Counted from the first letter of the stretch, positions 1 through 8,130 are shown. The stretch is 54,993 nucleotides of DNA from Erysipelotrichaceae bacterium (GCA_017459795.1 JAFUCG010000024.1:1-54993); one strand, 5' to 3'. Made by a program: numbers and translations. The notes: generated from the letters alone by a model not told the origin.

Positions 1-632
1 TCTCTGCTTTCGATATGGATCGCATGGAATGGTATATCATTTTCTCTGGCAGTCTGCTCCAGCACTGGAACATACTTCGCATTGAACGGACACTGGCTGG
101 TGTAATACAGTACATAACCTTTTTCTTCTATGTGCGGATGCTTTGCACATTCCCTGAAATGAGGTTTGTCTGCATCCGTCACAAATGGCAAGTACCACAA
201 CTGAATGCCATTGTCCGCCTCGTCGCATACGGTAAAGCCCTTATATTTCAGAAACTTAGGATCGGCAAGGAACGGCTTCTTCTTCGCCGCTGCCAGTATA
301 CACAGCCCCTTCTTTCCCTTATCTTTACTGTCTTCGATACAGGCATCCAGTAATTCCGTTGAATACCCATGTCCCTTGAAGGATCCGGACACCCACAGAC
401 AGTCAATATACATATATTCATCGGCATTGATTGGAACCCATGCATTTTCAGCAGGAATATACTCAATAAAGCACTTCCCTCGCTCCACACTCTTGAGAAA
501 AACAAGCCCCTCATCAAATCTGTCTGCCAGCCAAGCCTTCTTAGAAGAAACCTGCACGTCCTTATTATTGGAAATGGCACAGCAGATATGCTCCTTTTCC
601 AGATTTTCCTTAGTAACCCTGATATACTCCAT
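1..632 (-). CDS. GNAT acetyltransferase with YoaP-like C-terminal domain (partial, runs off left edge)
   Basis: The frame is open from an ATG at 632 to the window edge, about 210 residues without a stop, so the C-terminus is missing. A good ribosome site (GAGGG) precedes the ATG. The N-terminal ~150 residues look like a GNAT acetyltransferase: a core strand followed by an acetyl-CoA loop of the type SFKGHGYSTELL. The C-terminal part contains YYTSQCPFNAKY, the thioredoxin-like start of the YoaP domain that often follows a GNAT domain in clostridia. The acceptor substrate is unknown. It is the last gene of a run that starts with the broken WYL regulator at 3124 and continues through the GyrI-like and radical SAM genes, all on the minus strand. 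Domain assignment is from recognisable sequence; function beyond acetyl transfer is not inferable. Confidence 0.8.
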   Translation of the reverse strand, partial: MEYIRVTKENLEKEHICCAISNNKDVQVSSKKAWLADRFDEGLVFLKSVERGKCFIEYIPAENAWVPINADEYMYIDCLWVSGSFKGHGYSTELLDACIEDSKDKGKKGLCILAAAKKKPFLADPKFLKYKGFTVCDEADNGIQLWYLPFVTDADKPHFRECAKHPHIEEKGYVLYYTSQCPFNAKYVPVLEQTARENDIPFHAIHIESR

Positions 633-649
633 ATGTTCAGCCTCCCTCT

Positions 650-1528
650 TTATAGGTCAAATATACTCATTTGCGGATATTTCTCCGGCAATTCACTCAT
701 AAACCGGAAACAGTCCTCTGGACTTGAGAGAATCCCGTTTCCCTTACAGATCCTTTGAAATATCTCAGTCAGTTCTCTAGCTTTTGGACTTGGCAGTTCA
801 TATGCATTTCCATACCTTTTGATATAGCGTTCCTTCATCCCCGGAAAATGCTTGTCCAGCGCGGCGTAATAATATTCCCGATTTCCTTCCCTGAGTGTCA
901 GCCCCATTCCAAAATCTATAATCCCTTTGACACCGACCCGAACGCACTCATGCAGGATAGATGTAATATTTTCTTCCGTATCATTGATGAACGGCAGAAT
1001 CGGAGTTATCCAAACCACAGTAGGAATTCCCCTTTTCTGCATTTCTTCCAGTACTTCTATCCGCCGCTTTGTATTGCAGACATTCGGTTCCAGTATCTGG
1101 CACAAGTCATCATCCCATGTCGTGAGTGTCATCTGCACCACACATTTCGCGGAGTGGTTGATCTCCCAAAGCAAATCAATATCCCGAAGGATACGATCCG
1201 ATTTCGTCTGTATTGCGACCCCGAAACCGTACTTCAGGATGATCTCCAAACACTTCCTGGTCAGCCGCAACTCTTCTTCACAGTGCATATAGGGATCCGA
1301 CATTGCACCGGTTCCAATCATGCACTTCTTTCTTTTTGAACGAAGAGCAGACTCTAAGAGTTCCGGAGCATTCTGCTTTACTTCTATATCTTCAAAAGGA
1401 TGCGTAAACTGATAGCACCTGCTACGGCTGTCACAATAAATACAGCCGTGGGTACATCCTCTATAAATGTTCATTCCAAAGTGTCCACCACTGCCGGTCA
1501 GAATCCCTTTTGCATCAACAAAATGCAT
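650..1528 (-). CDS. SPL-family radical SAM protein
   Basis: 292 residues. The N-terminus carries the radical SAM cluster motif with cysteines 25, 29 and 32 in YRGCTHGCIYCDSR, the form typical of the spore-photoproduct-lyase-like family (SplB/Rv2578c group), and later IGTGAMSDPY, also typical of that family. Such proteins bind a 4Fe-4S cluster and S-adenosylmethionine; most non-SplB members have no known substrate, and this one is shorter than true SplB and lacks its N-terminal extension, so DNA photoproduct repair should not be assumed. The ATG lies only 4 bases after the stop of the GyrI-like gene, so the two are surely co-transcribed. Codon use (many C/G-ending codons) differs from the core genes to the right. 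Confidence 0.85.
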   Translation of the reverse strand: MHFVDAKGILTGSGGHFGMNIYRGCTHGCIYCDSRSRCYQFTHPFEDIEVKQNAPELLESALRSKRKKCMIGTGAMSDPYMHCEEELRLTRKCLEIILKYGFGVAIQTKSDRILRDIDLLWEINHSAKCVVQMTLTTWDDDLCQILEPNVCNTKRRIEVLEEMQKRGIPTVVWITPILPFINDTEENITSILHECVRVGVKGIIDFGMGLTLREGNREYYYAALDKHFPGMKERYIKRYGNAYELPSPKARELTEIFQRICKGNGILSSPEDCFRFMSELPEKYPQMSIFDL

Positions 1529-1532
1529 TTTA

Positions 1533-2171
1533 TCAGCTCCCTTTTACTTTAATCGGATGCCTGATCACGGTTTTCAGTTTCTCAGGTGCAACCTTCCTGG
1601 CATCACTAAGATAAATCTCATGATGGAGGCGTTTATCCGTAATATCCAGCTCATATCCCTGCTTTTCCATTAATCTGTGCATCGCTACTACCGTGGCAGG
1701 CTCATCATCATAAGCCCCAATATGCATACACTGAACACAAATTCCTTCATCATAGGTAAAGAACTCGACTTTAGAGAAATCCTGTTTTTTCTTTGCTGTA
1801 GCTTCTCTGACAGCCCAATCGAAATCATCCTTCGTCACAAAGTCAGGCAAACGAATGACGGATATCCACTGAAAAGAATCTTTATGTGAATAATCAACTC
1901 CGGCCACTCCATCCTGCCACCAGAACCCTTCCAGCGGAGGAACCACATAATCAAAGTATCTTTTGATTTGATGATCACCCTTCTTACTCATCTTGATCGT
2001 AAAGGCAATTCCATACAGTAATCCAATAGCCTGCTTGTATTCGCCGTCTTCATCATTTGGATTCCCACTTCCACGTACCGCAATATAATTCATCTTCGGA
2101 ACAGTCACAATGGATGGCGTTCCCTTAGGCATATAGAATTCTTTATATTCCTTCTTATAATCAAACGTCAT
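1533..2171 (-). CDS. GyrI-like small-molecule-binding domain protein
   Basis: 212 residues, no signal peptide or membrane segment. The opening (FDYKKEYKEFYMPKG, then VPKMNYIAVRGSGNPND) and the later FDYVVPPLEGFWWQ are characteristic of the GyrI-like/COG4832 family, stand-alone versions of the effector-binding fold found at the C-terminus of BmrR/Rob regulators. Members bind or hydrolyse small hydrophobic compounds; no DNA-binding domain is present here. It sits between the broken WYL/HTH regulator (2211-3124) and the radical SAM gene, with a 39-base gap upstream and 4 bases downstream, suggesting one operon once controlled by that regulator. Ligand unknown. Confidence 0.8.
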   Translation of the reverse strand: MTFDYKKEYKEFYMPKGTPSIVTVPKMNYIAVRGSGNPNDEDGEYKQAIGLLYGIAFTIKMSKKGDHQIKRYFDYVVPPLEGFWWQDGVAGVDYSHKDSFQWISVIRLPDFVTKDDFDWAVREATAKKKQDFSKVEFFTYDEGICVQCMHIGAYDDEPATVVAMHRLMEKQGYELDITDKRLHHEIYLSDARKVAPEKLKTVIRHPIKVKGS

Positions 2172-2210
2172 AACCTTTATTCCTCCATCATAGCCTTGTT
2201 TTCTTGCGGC

Positions 2211-3124
2211 TTATTCCAGTGACCGATATATTTTTAATGTTTCCTCCGCATTTCTCCGGATAATGTCCCGTGCTTCTACAGGCTCTACCACCTCTGCTTT
2301 TGCCCCAAAGGTCATAAGCCAGGTCACAAGGTTTTCCATGTCCGTATAATCAGCTGAAAAGAGCAATCTTCCATCATCCACTTCGGTAAAGCAATGCGGT
2401 CCGAAGTCCTCGATCAGGCGCCATTTCATATCCGGTGCGAATAACGCCTTGACCTTAATTTCACCCGGAAATATCTTTTCAGTTGAAAGATCCGGCATAG
2501 GTGCATCTCGACAAACAAATTCCTTATCCGTTTCTGTAACGCGATCCATACGGTTCAGCTTAAACAATCTGTAATCCTTACGATCTATGCACCAGCCCCA
2601 AAGGTACCAGCTCGACCATCGAAACACCAGATAATAGGGTTCAACCATCCGCTCGCTCTCGCCAGATGGGGCATAATACCGGAACCGGACCAGATGCCTA
2701 TCTCCGATCGCGTTCTGGATAATCTCTATCTTCGGAGTCAGCGAATCCCGATACCACGATGACAGATCGATCAAAATGGAATCCCGTCCACTGATGAACT
2801 CAGAGGATCCCGCCTGAATTTTTTCCATCAGCTGACCATAATAACTGCTTCCGCTCACGCTGTCCAGACTCCGCAGTCCTGCAAGAATCATCTGCATGTC
2901 CTTTGATGTTAGGATTGTCCTGTCCATCCGGTACCATCCATAATACTGATTCCGCCGCCAGTGCCCTGTACTGTACGAATAGGAATACCAGCCTTGCAAA
3001 GATCTTCAATATCCCGGTTTATCGTCCTGCGTGATACCTCAAACCTTTCTGCCAGTTCAGGAGCTGTTGTCTTGTCTTTCTGCAATAAGATTGACAATAT
3101 TCCTATCAGCCTGTCTATTTTCAT
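2211..3124 (-). pseudogene. HTH-WYL (YafY-type) transcriptional regulator, frameshifted
   Basis: Two overlapping minus-strand frames together make one normal regulator of about 305 residues. The first (2909-3124) holds the DeoR-like winged helix: LIGILSILLQ, then FEVSRRTINRDIEDL and the loop TVQGTGGGISIMDG. The second frame resumes at YRMDRTILTSKDMQ and runs to 2211 with the WYL domain (VRFRYYAPSGESERMVEPY, then WYLWGWCIDRKDYRLFKLNRM). The two match the family exactly if one base is restored near 2930-2937, around the GGTACC sequence. As written, the product would be a 71-residue HTH fragment. This is either a real one-base deletion or a sequencing error. Intact members bind nucleic-acid-derived or small ligands and regulate neighbouring genes, here probably the GyrI-like/radical SAM operon. 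Confidence 0.85.
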
Positions 3125-3159
3125 GTTCTCTTACGCTCCATGTATATTCTAACACATAT

Positions 3160-3183
3160 AACATGTCATCTATATGTCATGTT
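3160..3183. promoter_or_regulatory. possible operator upstream of the WYL regulator
   Basis: An inverted repeat AACATG-12 bases-CATGTT lies 36 bases upstream of the regulator's ATG, and the heptamer ATGTCAT occurs twice in direct orientation (3163 and 3174). Position and symmetry fit autoregulation by the HTH-WYL protein. This is inference from pattern only. Confidence 0.3.
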
Positions 3184-3278
3184 TATTATATCAGTTTCGA
3201 AATACATATAAATAAAAAGCAACCGATGAAACGATTTTCTTCCACAGATTGCTATTTCTATGATATTTCGATATTGCT

Positions 3279-3605
3279 TTATACTATCATCTGGAAATGT
3301 TTCAAGGCTTCCTTTATGGCTTGCTCCTTCTCTTCCGGACATCCGGGCTGTCAGCTATCTTCAGACTTAGGTTTGTTATAATTCTCCCGTTCAATAATCC
3401 GGTGCTTTCGTTTCACCTGTGCGATATTAAGGTGTGTCACATGGAACCCGTACTTCTCCTTCACCCACTCCTGGATCTCCTGATAGGTTGCCTTGCTTTC
3501 CGCCGCCTTCACATCCATCTCATCCATATCGACCTTCACACTGATATGATTCTTTGCATCAGAAAGTTTAGACAATGCACATACCGTCTCGACGTGCCTT
3601 GGAAC
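3279..3605 (-). pseudogene. detached 3' end of an rlmD/rumA gene, with internal stop
   Basis: In the minus frame starting near 3605 the sequence reads PRHVETVCALSKLSDAKNH and continues to NIAQVKRKHRIIERENYNKP. This is the C-terminal extension found on many clostridial 23S rRNA uracil methyltransferases (RlmD/RumA). A TGA at 3351-3353 interrupts it, probably from an arginine CGA; beyond the stop the frame continues as family-like sequence (QPGCPEEKEQAIKEALKHFQ) to a TAA at 3279. No catalytic domain is present upstream, so this is only a tail. An intact rlmD on the same strand ends at 5621. The 3606-3767 stretch upstream holds a short open frame I do not recognise; it may be a fragment of the element that separated the tail from its gene. 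Confidence 0.8.
3580..3596 (-). repeat. putative attachment-core copy in the rlmD tail remnant
   Basis: The plus-strand sequence CATACCGTCTCGACGTG matches CATACAGTCTCAACGTG at 5685-5701, inside the intact rlmD, at 15 of 17 positions. Both encode the HVETV motif near the end of RlmD. The 3' end of rumA/rlmD is a known integration site for conjugative elements in Bacillota, so these may be the two sides of an old insertion. Homology of the coding sequence alone could also explain the match. Confidence 0.4.
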
Positions 3606-3767
3606 TCTCGTTTCCGTGTCCGATATGACTTGACCGTTCAGGGGAATAAGTCAAAAAAGACAGCGCATACAAGGGAACAAGTCTAGAATTGTCCTGTTCA
3701 CTCATCCCGCCGCCGATGATGGTAGTGTGGAAGCCTTTGTTTATCCTTCCAAACAGGAAGTTATCTG

Positions 3768-4685
3768 CTAATTCAATTTTTCATATATGCTTTTACTGTT
3801 AACGACTATTGCTTCGTTCCAATCTTCAAGTCCAGTATTCTTCAAATAACCCTGAATTGTCTGCAAGGCGAAACTGCGATCACCATATAACTCAATAAAA
3901 CCGCAAATCTGCTGAAGAAGATTTGCTCTTGCAAAGACTGAGTCTTCTTCAATGATCTCAAAGGGCATAACAATATAACGTTCATAAGACTCCATACGTC
4001 TTTCAGAACGCTGATAAAAAGCTGATTCTGCATCTATGAAGCCGATAACCGTGAAAGATCTTCGATCTCCAATATAATATGCTTCAAACGTGTCGCCCAA
4101 ATGTAAAGACTCATGGTAGGCCTTTCCCAGAATTACAGGAATAGGATCTGAATAATGACGATCAAAATCCGTTGACTGAAAACATCTTCCATCCGTTATT
4201 TTCAAAGGAAACAGCGTAAAAAAGTTTTCCGATACCTGAATCGCTTCAGCTGCCGTTATGTTTTCCCCATTGATGACATATTTTGATTCCGCCTCAAATT
4301 CTGTATCGTAGTTTACAATACATATCTCAGGTATCTCGCTGTTTATGACTTCTACAAAGTTGTTGCAATAGGCATAGAATTCAAATTCGGAACTTTCGGC
4401 CAACCGACGTCTGAACTCAAGAAGACTATTAAAAAGACTTCCATCATCATTCATATATTCATCATACTGCTCCTCACTAAGGAATTCAGAAAACTCATAG
4501 ATATTATTGTATACACTCCTGTTTGTATCAACGGTATTATGATTATTCTCGGCATTATCTATTTTTGATTTTCCGCATCCGATCAGGATTGTCATTGCCA
4601 TAATAGAAAGCAGAAGAATGAATGCCGTTAGACGTTTTTCCTTTATCATATTCCTGTAAATTCCCATTTCTTTTTCATTTTTCAT
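3768..4685 (-). CDS. lipoprotein with MacB/FtsX-type extracellular domain (orphan permease fragment or stand-alone)
   Basis: 305 residues. A hydrophobic segment at about residues 19-36 ends in LIGCGKS, a plausible lipobox with Cys37. The rest is soluble and resembles the extracellular MacB periplasmic-core-like domain of ABC permeases: PIPVILGKAYHESLHLGDTF followed by FTVIGFIDAESAFY is the usual pattern before the membrane helices. The three or more C-terminal helices of such a permease are absent: the frame stops at YEKLN and no FtsX-like sequence follows downstream. No ATPase gene is adjacent. It is therefore either a truncated permease remnant or a free-standing lipoprotein of that fold. 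It lies in the accessory region between the rlmD tail remnant and the P-loop gene. Confidence 0.6.
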   Translation of the reverse strand: MKNEKEMGIYRNMIKEKRLTAFILLLSIMAMTILIGCGKSKIDNAENNHNTVDTNRSVYNNIYEFSEFLSEEQYDEYMNDDGSLFNSLLEFRRRLAESSEFEFYAYCNNFVEVINSEIPEICIVNYDTEFEAESKYVINGENITAAEAIQVSENFFTLFPLKITDGRCFQSTDFDRHYSDPIPVILGKAYHESLHLGDTFEAYYIGDRRSFTVIGFIDAESAFYQRSERRMESYERYIVMPFEIIEEDSVFARANLLQQICGFIELYGDRSFALQTIQGYLKNTGLEDWNEAIVVNSKSIYEKLN

Positions 4686-4711
4686 TCAGACATTGAAACT
4701 ACAGTTACAGT

Positions 4712-4820
4712 CCCATTTGACAGCAGGACAAGAGTCTCAATCTTTCGAAAACCCTTAAATGACAACAATCCGATAGTCTCAATCTCCGATTTTTGCCTTT
4801 GACAACGACACGGGGAGTTA
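4712..4820. repeat. three degenerate ~41-base direct repeats
   Basis: On the plus strand TGACA recurs at 4718, 4760 and 4800, each followed about 10-15 bases later by AGTCTCAATC (4733 and 4775, identical) or the diverged AGTTACAGC (4816). The unit length is 40-42 bases, with two conserved blocks and a variable middle. The whole 4686-4963 gap contains no convincing gene; a minus-strand frame across it is a by-product. Candidate roles are binding sites for a recombinase or replication protein of a lost element. Too few and too diverged for a CRISPR array. Confidence 0.45.
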
Positions 4821-4963
4821 CAGCAACAAATTTGTCCAGTTGTCCTCTCTCGCTCTGTGAAAACTTATCCACGCTTCGCCAGACGGTCAAATCCTGCAAG
4901 CGCCCTTATTTCAAGCCTTTTTCCTCCCCTTAGTCTCATTTCCTTGTCAGCATAACAACCGTT

Positions 4964-5617
4964 TCAACTGGATTTTGATTGTACTACCTGCAAACCGAAG
5001 GCCTTTTCTACCATTTCCAGTGTTTGCTCAATGCTTCGGTTTTCATTCCTGATTATCACATGAAATCCAGAATGTAAATAGCGGTCATAGTTTTCCTGCG
5101 AATTGATCAGCATGAGCCCTTTCCGATAATTCTCCATCGCCTTCTCTGGATCAGGTTCATCCATTATCAGCCGATATAAGAACTGTTTTTCCCGATCTGG
5201 CCTTTCAAAAAAACGCCGCACAGATATTTGAGGATCCGCCAGCATGACCAGCACATGATCTTCTGGAGCAATACTTTTCAGTGTCTCTATCGAAATATTT
5301 GTATCAACAAATACTGGTCTGCCCTGGTCTTTAAGGCCATCCAGAAGCCTGAGTTCCAGTATCTCACACTCGCGAGACACGCCGTCAATCCATGCCTTGT
5401 ATTCCTCTGGGGTCCTTCTAATGAAGTCATGCCAGTCCTCCAGATCACGGGTATAAGTCAGAAAAGGAAACTCTGTACTGTCAAGTCCTGGCAACAGCTG
5501 GTCATGATAATTCTCTTCACACAGGATACCATTATATTTCTCTGCAAGCAGTTTTACCATGGTTGATTTGCCTGCATAGGCCGTACCAGTAATAAAATAC
5601 GCGTTGTCAAATCTCAT
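4964..5617 (-). CDS. P-loop NTPase, nucleotide/small-molecule kinase-like
   Basis: 217 residues, soluble. The start YFITGTAYAGKSTMV contains a Walker A motif (GTAYAGKST, residues 11-19) in the position usual for adenylate- or shikimate-kinase-like enzymes. Further on, VFVDTNISIETL resembles a Walker B strand and ADPQISVRRFFERPDREKQF an arginine-rich lid. No specific family is recognised, so the phosphate acceptor is unknown. GGAG sits 6 bases before the ATG, and the start follows the rlmD stop by only 3 bases, so the gene is now co-transcribed with the pcrA-ligA-rlmD run. Its codon use resembles the accessory region to its left rather than rlmD, suggesting the junction of acquired DNA is near 5620. 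Confidence 0.65.
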   Translation of the reverse strand: MRFDNAYFITGTAYAGKSTMVKLLAEKYNGILCEENYHDQLLPGLDSTEFPFLTYTRDLEDWHDFIRRTPEEYKAWIDGVSRECEILELRLLDGLKDQGRPVFVDTNISIETLKSIAPEDHVLVMLADPQISVRRFFERPDREKQFLYRLIMDEPDPEKAMENYRKGLMLINSQENYDRYLHSGFHVIIRNENRSIEQTLEMVEKAFGLQVVQSKSS

Positions 5618-5620
5618 ATC

Positions 5621-6994
5621 TTACTCCACATTCTTCGGCTCATACGGCACGGAAATAAAGTCTTTCATTTGGTGGTACAAGCAACATACAGTCTCAACGT
5701 GGTAAGTATGAGGAAACTGATCAACCGGCTGAATGACCTTTATTTCATAACCATTATTGCTTAAATACAGTAGATCCCTTGCCAATGTAGATGGATTACA
5801 GGAAACATATACCAGCCTTTCAGGGCTCATAGTGACGATGCTGTTCAAGGTTTCTTCACTGCACCCTTTTCTTGGCGGGTCAACGAATATGACATCAGGT
5901 CTGATGTTTTCTCTGACAAAATCAGAAGCTATTTTCTGTGAATCACCGCAGATGAAGGATGCGTTTGTAATGTTGTTTAATGCCGCATTCTTTCTGGCGT
6001 CCTTAATGGCTTCTTCAACTATTTCTACCCCAATGACCTTACCGGCTTTCCTGGAAGCTATTAAACCAATTGTTCCAACCCCACAATAAAGATCCAGTAC
6101 CAGATCATCTTTTTTAAGTTCACCTAATTCAATTGCCTTGTTATAGAGTACTTCTGTCTGAGTTGTATTGATCTGATAGAAGGAATAGTCTGATATTTCA
6201 AATTTCAGGCCACACAGTTCATCCATCAGATACCAGCTGCCATATAAAAGATAATGCTGCTTACCCAATACAACATTAGTCTTATCAGAATTAACATTCT
6301 GAATGACACTGACAATGTTCCTATCATTCTTAACTAATTCCTTAGTAAACTCATCAAGTCTGTTTATCTTCTTACGGTCAGTTACCAGAACTACCATCAT
6401 CTGTTTCGTCTTTGGCAGATCCCTGATCATAACGTATCTGACATAGTCATGAATGCTGAAGCGATACATTAGCAGTTTTATTCTTCTTACCGTTTCATTA
6501 GCCTGTTCACTCTGTAAGTAACATTCACTTACCGGAATGATCTCGTGAGAGTTATAACGGTAAAAACCGGTAACCGGCATGTCATTCTTGTCTTTTCCAA
6601 CGGGCAGTATGACCTTATTACGGTAACGGTATGGTTCATCCATCATGATGATCTTATTTACCGGCAGATCGATCTTGCCAATGTTCTTAAGCGTACTTTC
6701 AACATGGTGCTGCTTGAACTGTGCCTGACCTTCAGTATTCATGTGCATTAACTGACAGCCACCGCACTGTTTGCTGATTGAGCATACCGGTTCGCATCTG
6801 TATTCAGACGGTTTTTCCAGTTTTAACAAGCGGCCGTAGCCGTAATCCTTCTTTACGGAAGTAATAACTATTTCCCCTGTTTCACCAATGACCATGTCTT
6901 TGACAAATACGCAAAAGGTGTCATATTTAACGACACCTAATCCATTATACGTGTAATCGGTACAAGTACCTGTAAAAATCTGATTCTTCTGCAT
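5621..6994 (-). CDS. rlmD: 23S rRNA (uracil-C5)-methyltransferase RlmD/RumA
   Basis: 457 residues, the usual length. A TRAM-like N-terminal domain is followed by four cluster-binding cysteines (67, 71, 77, 80, in CEPVCSISKQCGGCQ), then the SAM-binding core (DLYCGVGTIG) and catalytic signatures VDPPRKGC and SCNPSTLARD with Cys399 as the likely nucleophile. The enzyme makes 5-methyluridine in 23S rRNA (m5U1939 in E. coli numbering; paralogues with other targets exist). It overlaps the upstream membrane-protein gene by one base. The last ~20 residues after HVETV are unusual and differ from the long tail seen in the remnant at 3279-3605, which makes a tail swap by insertion plausible. Confidence 0.93.
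   Translation of the reverse strand: MQKNQIFTGTCTDYTYNGLGVVKYDTFCVFVKDMVIGETGEIVITSVKKDYGYGRLLKLEKPSEYRCEPVCSISKQCGGCQLMHMNTEGQAQFKQHHVESTLKNIGKIDLPVNKIIMMDEPYRYRNKVILPVGKDKNDMPVTGFYRYNSHEIIPVSECYLQSEQANETVRRIKLLMYRFSIHDYVRYVMIRDLPKTKQMMVVLVTDRKKINRLDEFTKELVKNDRNIVSVIQNVNSDKTNVVLGKQHYLLYGSWYLMDELCGLKFEISDYSFYQINTTQTEVLYNKAIELGELKKDDLVLDLYCGVGTIGLIASRKAGKVIGVEIVEEAIKDARKNAALNNITNASFICGDSQKIASDFVRENIRPDVIFVDPPRKGCSEETLNSIVTMSPERLVYVSCNPSTLARDLLYLSNNGYEIKVIQPVDQFPHTYHVETVCCLYHQMKDFISVPYEPKNVE
5685..5701 (-). repeat. putative attachment-core copy inside rlmD
   Basis: Plus-strand CATACAGTCTCAACGTG, encoding HVETV near the end of RlmD; the partner copy is at 3580-3596 (15 of 17 bases the same, same orientation). 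Downstream of this point the reading frame changes from family-like to unfamiliar sequence. Confidence 0.4.
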
Positions 6995-8130
6995 TATCCT
7001 TCTACATCATCAGCAGCCATGTTATTTTCGTTTGGCTCTGCTGATTCTTCTGTTGGAGTTTCTTCTTCCTCAGTCTCTTCTTCAGGATGATCACGTTCAT
7101 ATCTCTGTTCTTCTCTTAACTGCTGCAGTTCATCAGCGATTTCCTGATTGACAGCTGTAGTAATGGTCTGAACATTGAATTCTTCCATCTTTGAGTTCTT
7201 ATTCAGTAAGACGATTCTTAAGTCATCTGACTCCAGATCATCATATGAATAGATTTCCAGATCGTATTCCTTATAATCGTTATGCTGAGTAAAGTATGAA
7301 TCAACAGGTAATACTTCATTTACGATGTCATATGCCTGAGAAAGAATGTTTCTCATGTCTTCTTCAGTCAGGTCATCGTTAACGTTGATCTTGATTCTCA
7401 ATGTTTCAACGATAAGATCACTGTTGCAGCCTTCAACACCTTCAATGGTCTTGATTCTTGAATTGATGTTTTCAACCTGCTCAGTTTGAATTACTGTTTC
7501 AATTTCACTGTTGATTCTGTCACCGACAATTGGAATGTGTGTTTCCTGATATGCACTGTAGATCAGGTACAGGAAATAACATACCGGAACCAAAATGATG
7601 ATGAAGCTGAGCCAGAAGAACCAGTTAAATCCCAGTCTGTCCTTCTTTACTTTTACTTTCTTAGTCTTAGTCTTCTTTGTTGCCATCTTATCCTGCTTCC
7701 CTATGTTGGTTGTATCAAAAGTTGAAACTTCCGTAACATTGTCACCCGGATCAGCTATTGTTGTTGAAACAACATCTGAAGAAACTTCAGTTTCTGCTTC
7801 CTGTGACTCTTCCTTTTTTTCTTCTGCATTTTCATTAATGTTTTCTGCCCATTCACTCATTTCCTGGCCGAGTGATTCACCATTTTTGCCAAGATCACCA
7901 GCTGCTTCTTCAACAGCTTCAATGTTTTCACTGGCGGTTTCAGTTATTTCGGTAGCTTCATCTGAAACCTGCTCAATAGTCTCATTGACTTCTTCAGCAG
8001 TCTGTTCGATGTTCTCACTGACGTTTTCAACAACATCACTGATGTCTTCTGTTTTTTCTTCTACGACATCGATGATGTTTTCATCATTTTCTCCAAATTT
8101 ACCGAATAACTTTCTCTTCTTTTTAGCCAT
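6994..8130 (-). CDS. acidic single-pass membrane protein of unknown function
   Basis: About 378 residues. The start at 8130 is chosen because AGGA lies 10 bases upstream; a GTG three codons earlier is too close to it. The N-terminus is basic (MAKKKRKLFGKFG), followed by ~100 Glu/Asp/Asn-rich residues in a repeating pattern like ENIEQTAEEVNETIEQV, probably helical or coiled coil. One membrane helix lies at about 167-192 (FNWFFWLSFIIILVPVCYFL), preceded by a lysine-rich stretch, so the acidic part is cytoplasmic. The outside domain (~190 residues) has no recognised family and ends in an acidic low-complexity tail. It sits between ligA and rlmD in the same operon. I do not recognise its function. 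Confidence 0.8.
   Translation of the reverse strand: MAKKKRKLFGKFGENDENIIDVVEEKTEDISDVVENVSENIEQTAEEVNETIEQVSDEATEITETASENIEAVEEAAGDLGKNGESLGQEMSEWAENINENAEEKKEESQEAETEVSSDVVSTTIADPGDNVTEVSTFDTTNIGKQDKMATKKTKTKKVKVKKDRLGFNWFFWLSFIIILVPVCYFLYLIYSAYQETHIPIVGDRINSEIETVIQTEQVENINSRIKTIEGVEGCNSDLIVETLRIKINVNDDLTEEDMRNILSQAYDIVNEVLPVDSYFTQHNDYKEYDLEIYSYDDLESDDLRIVLLNKNSKMEEFNVQTITTAVNQEIADELQQLREEQRYERDHPEEETEEEETPTEESAEPNENNMAADDVEG

Noticed and set aside
755-1339. 194-residue plus-strand reading frame
   Set aside because: Antisense to the radical SAM gene; Cys/His-rich composition typical of a shadow frame and no ribosome site.
3568-3705. 45-residue frame overlapping the rlmD tail in another frame
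   Set aside because: No recognised family or ribosome site; may be the end of a lost element gene, but not supportable as a gene.
4712-4820. CRISPR array
   Set aside because: Only two to three diverged units; repeat blocks are interrupted by variable bases and no cas gene is near.
4705-4899. 64-residue minus-strand reading frame
   Set aside because: It spans the degenerate repeats, has no ribosome site and its composition follows the repeats.
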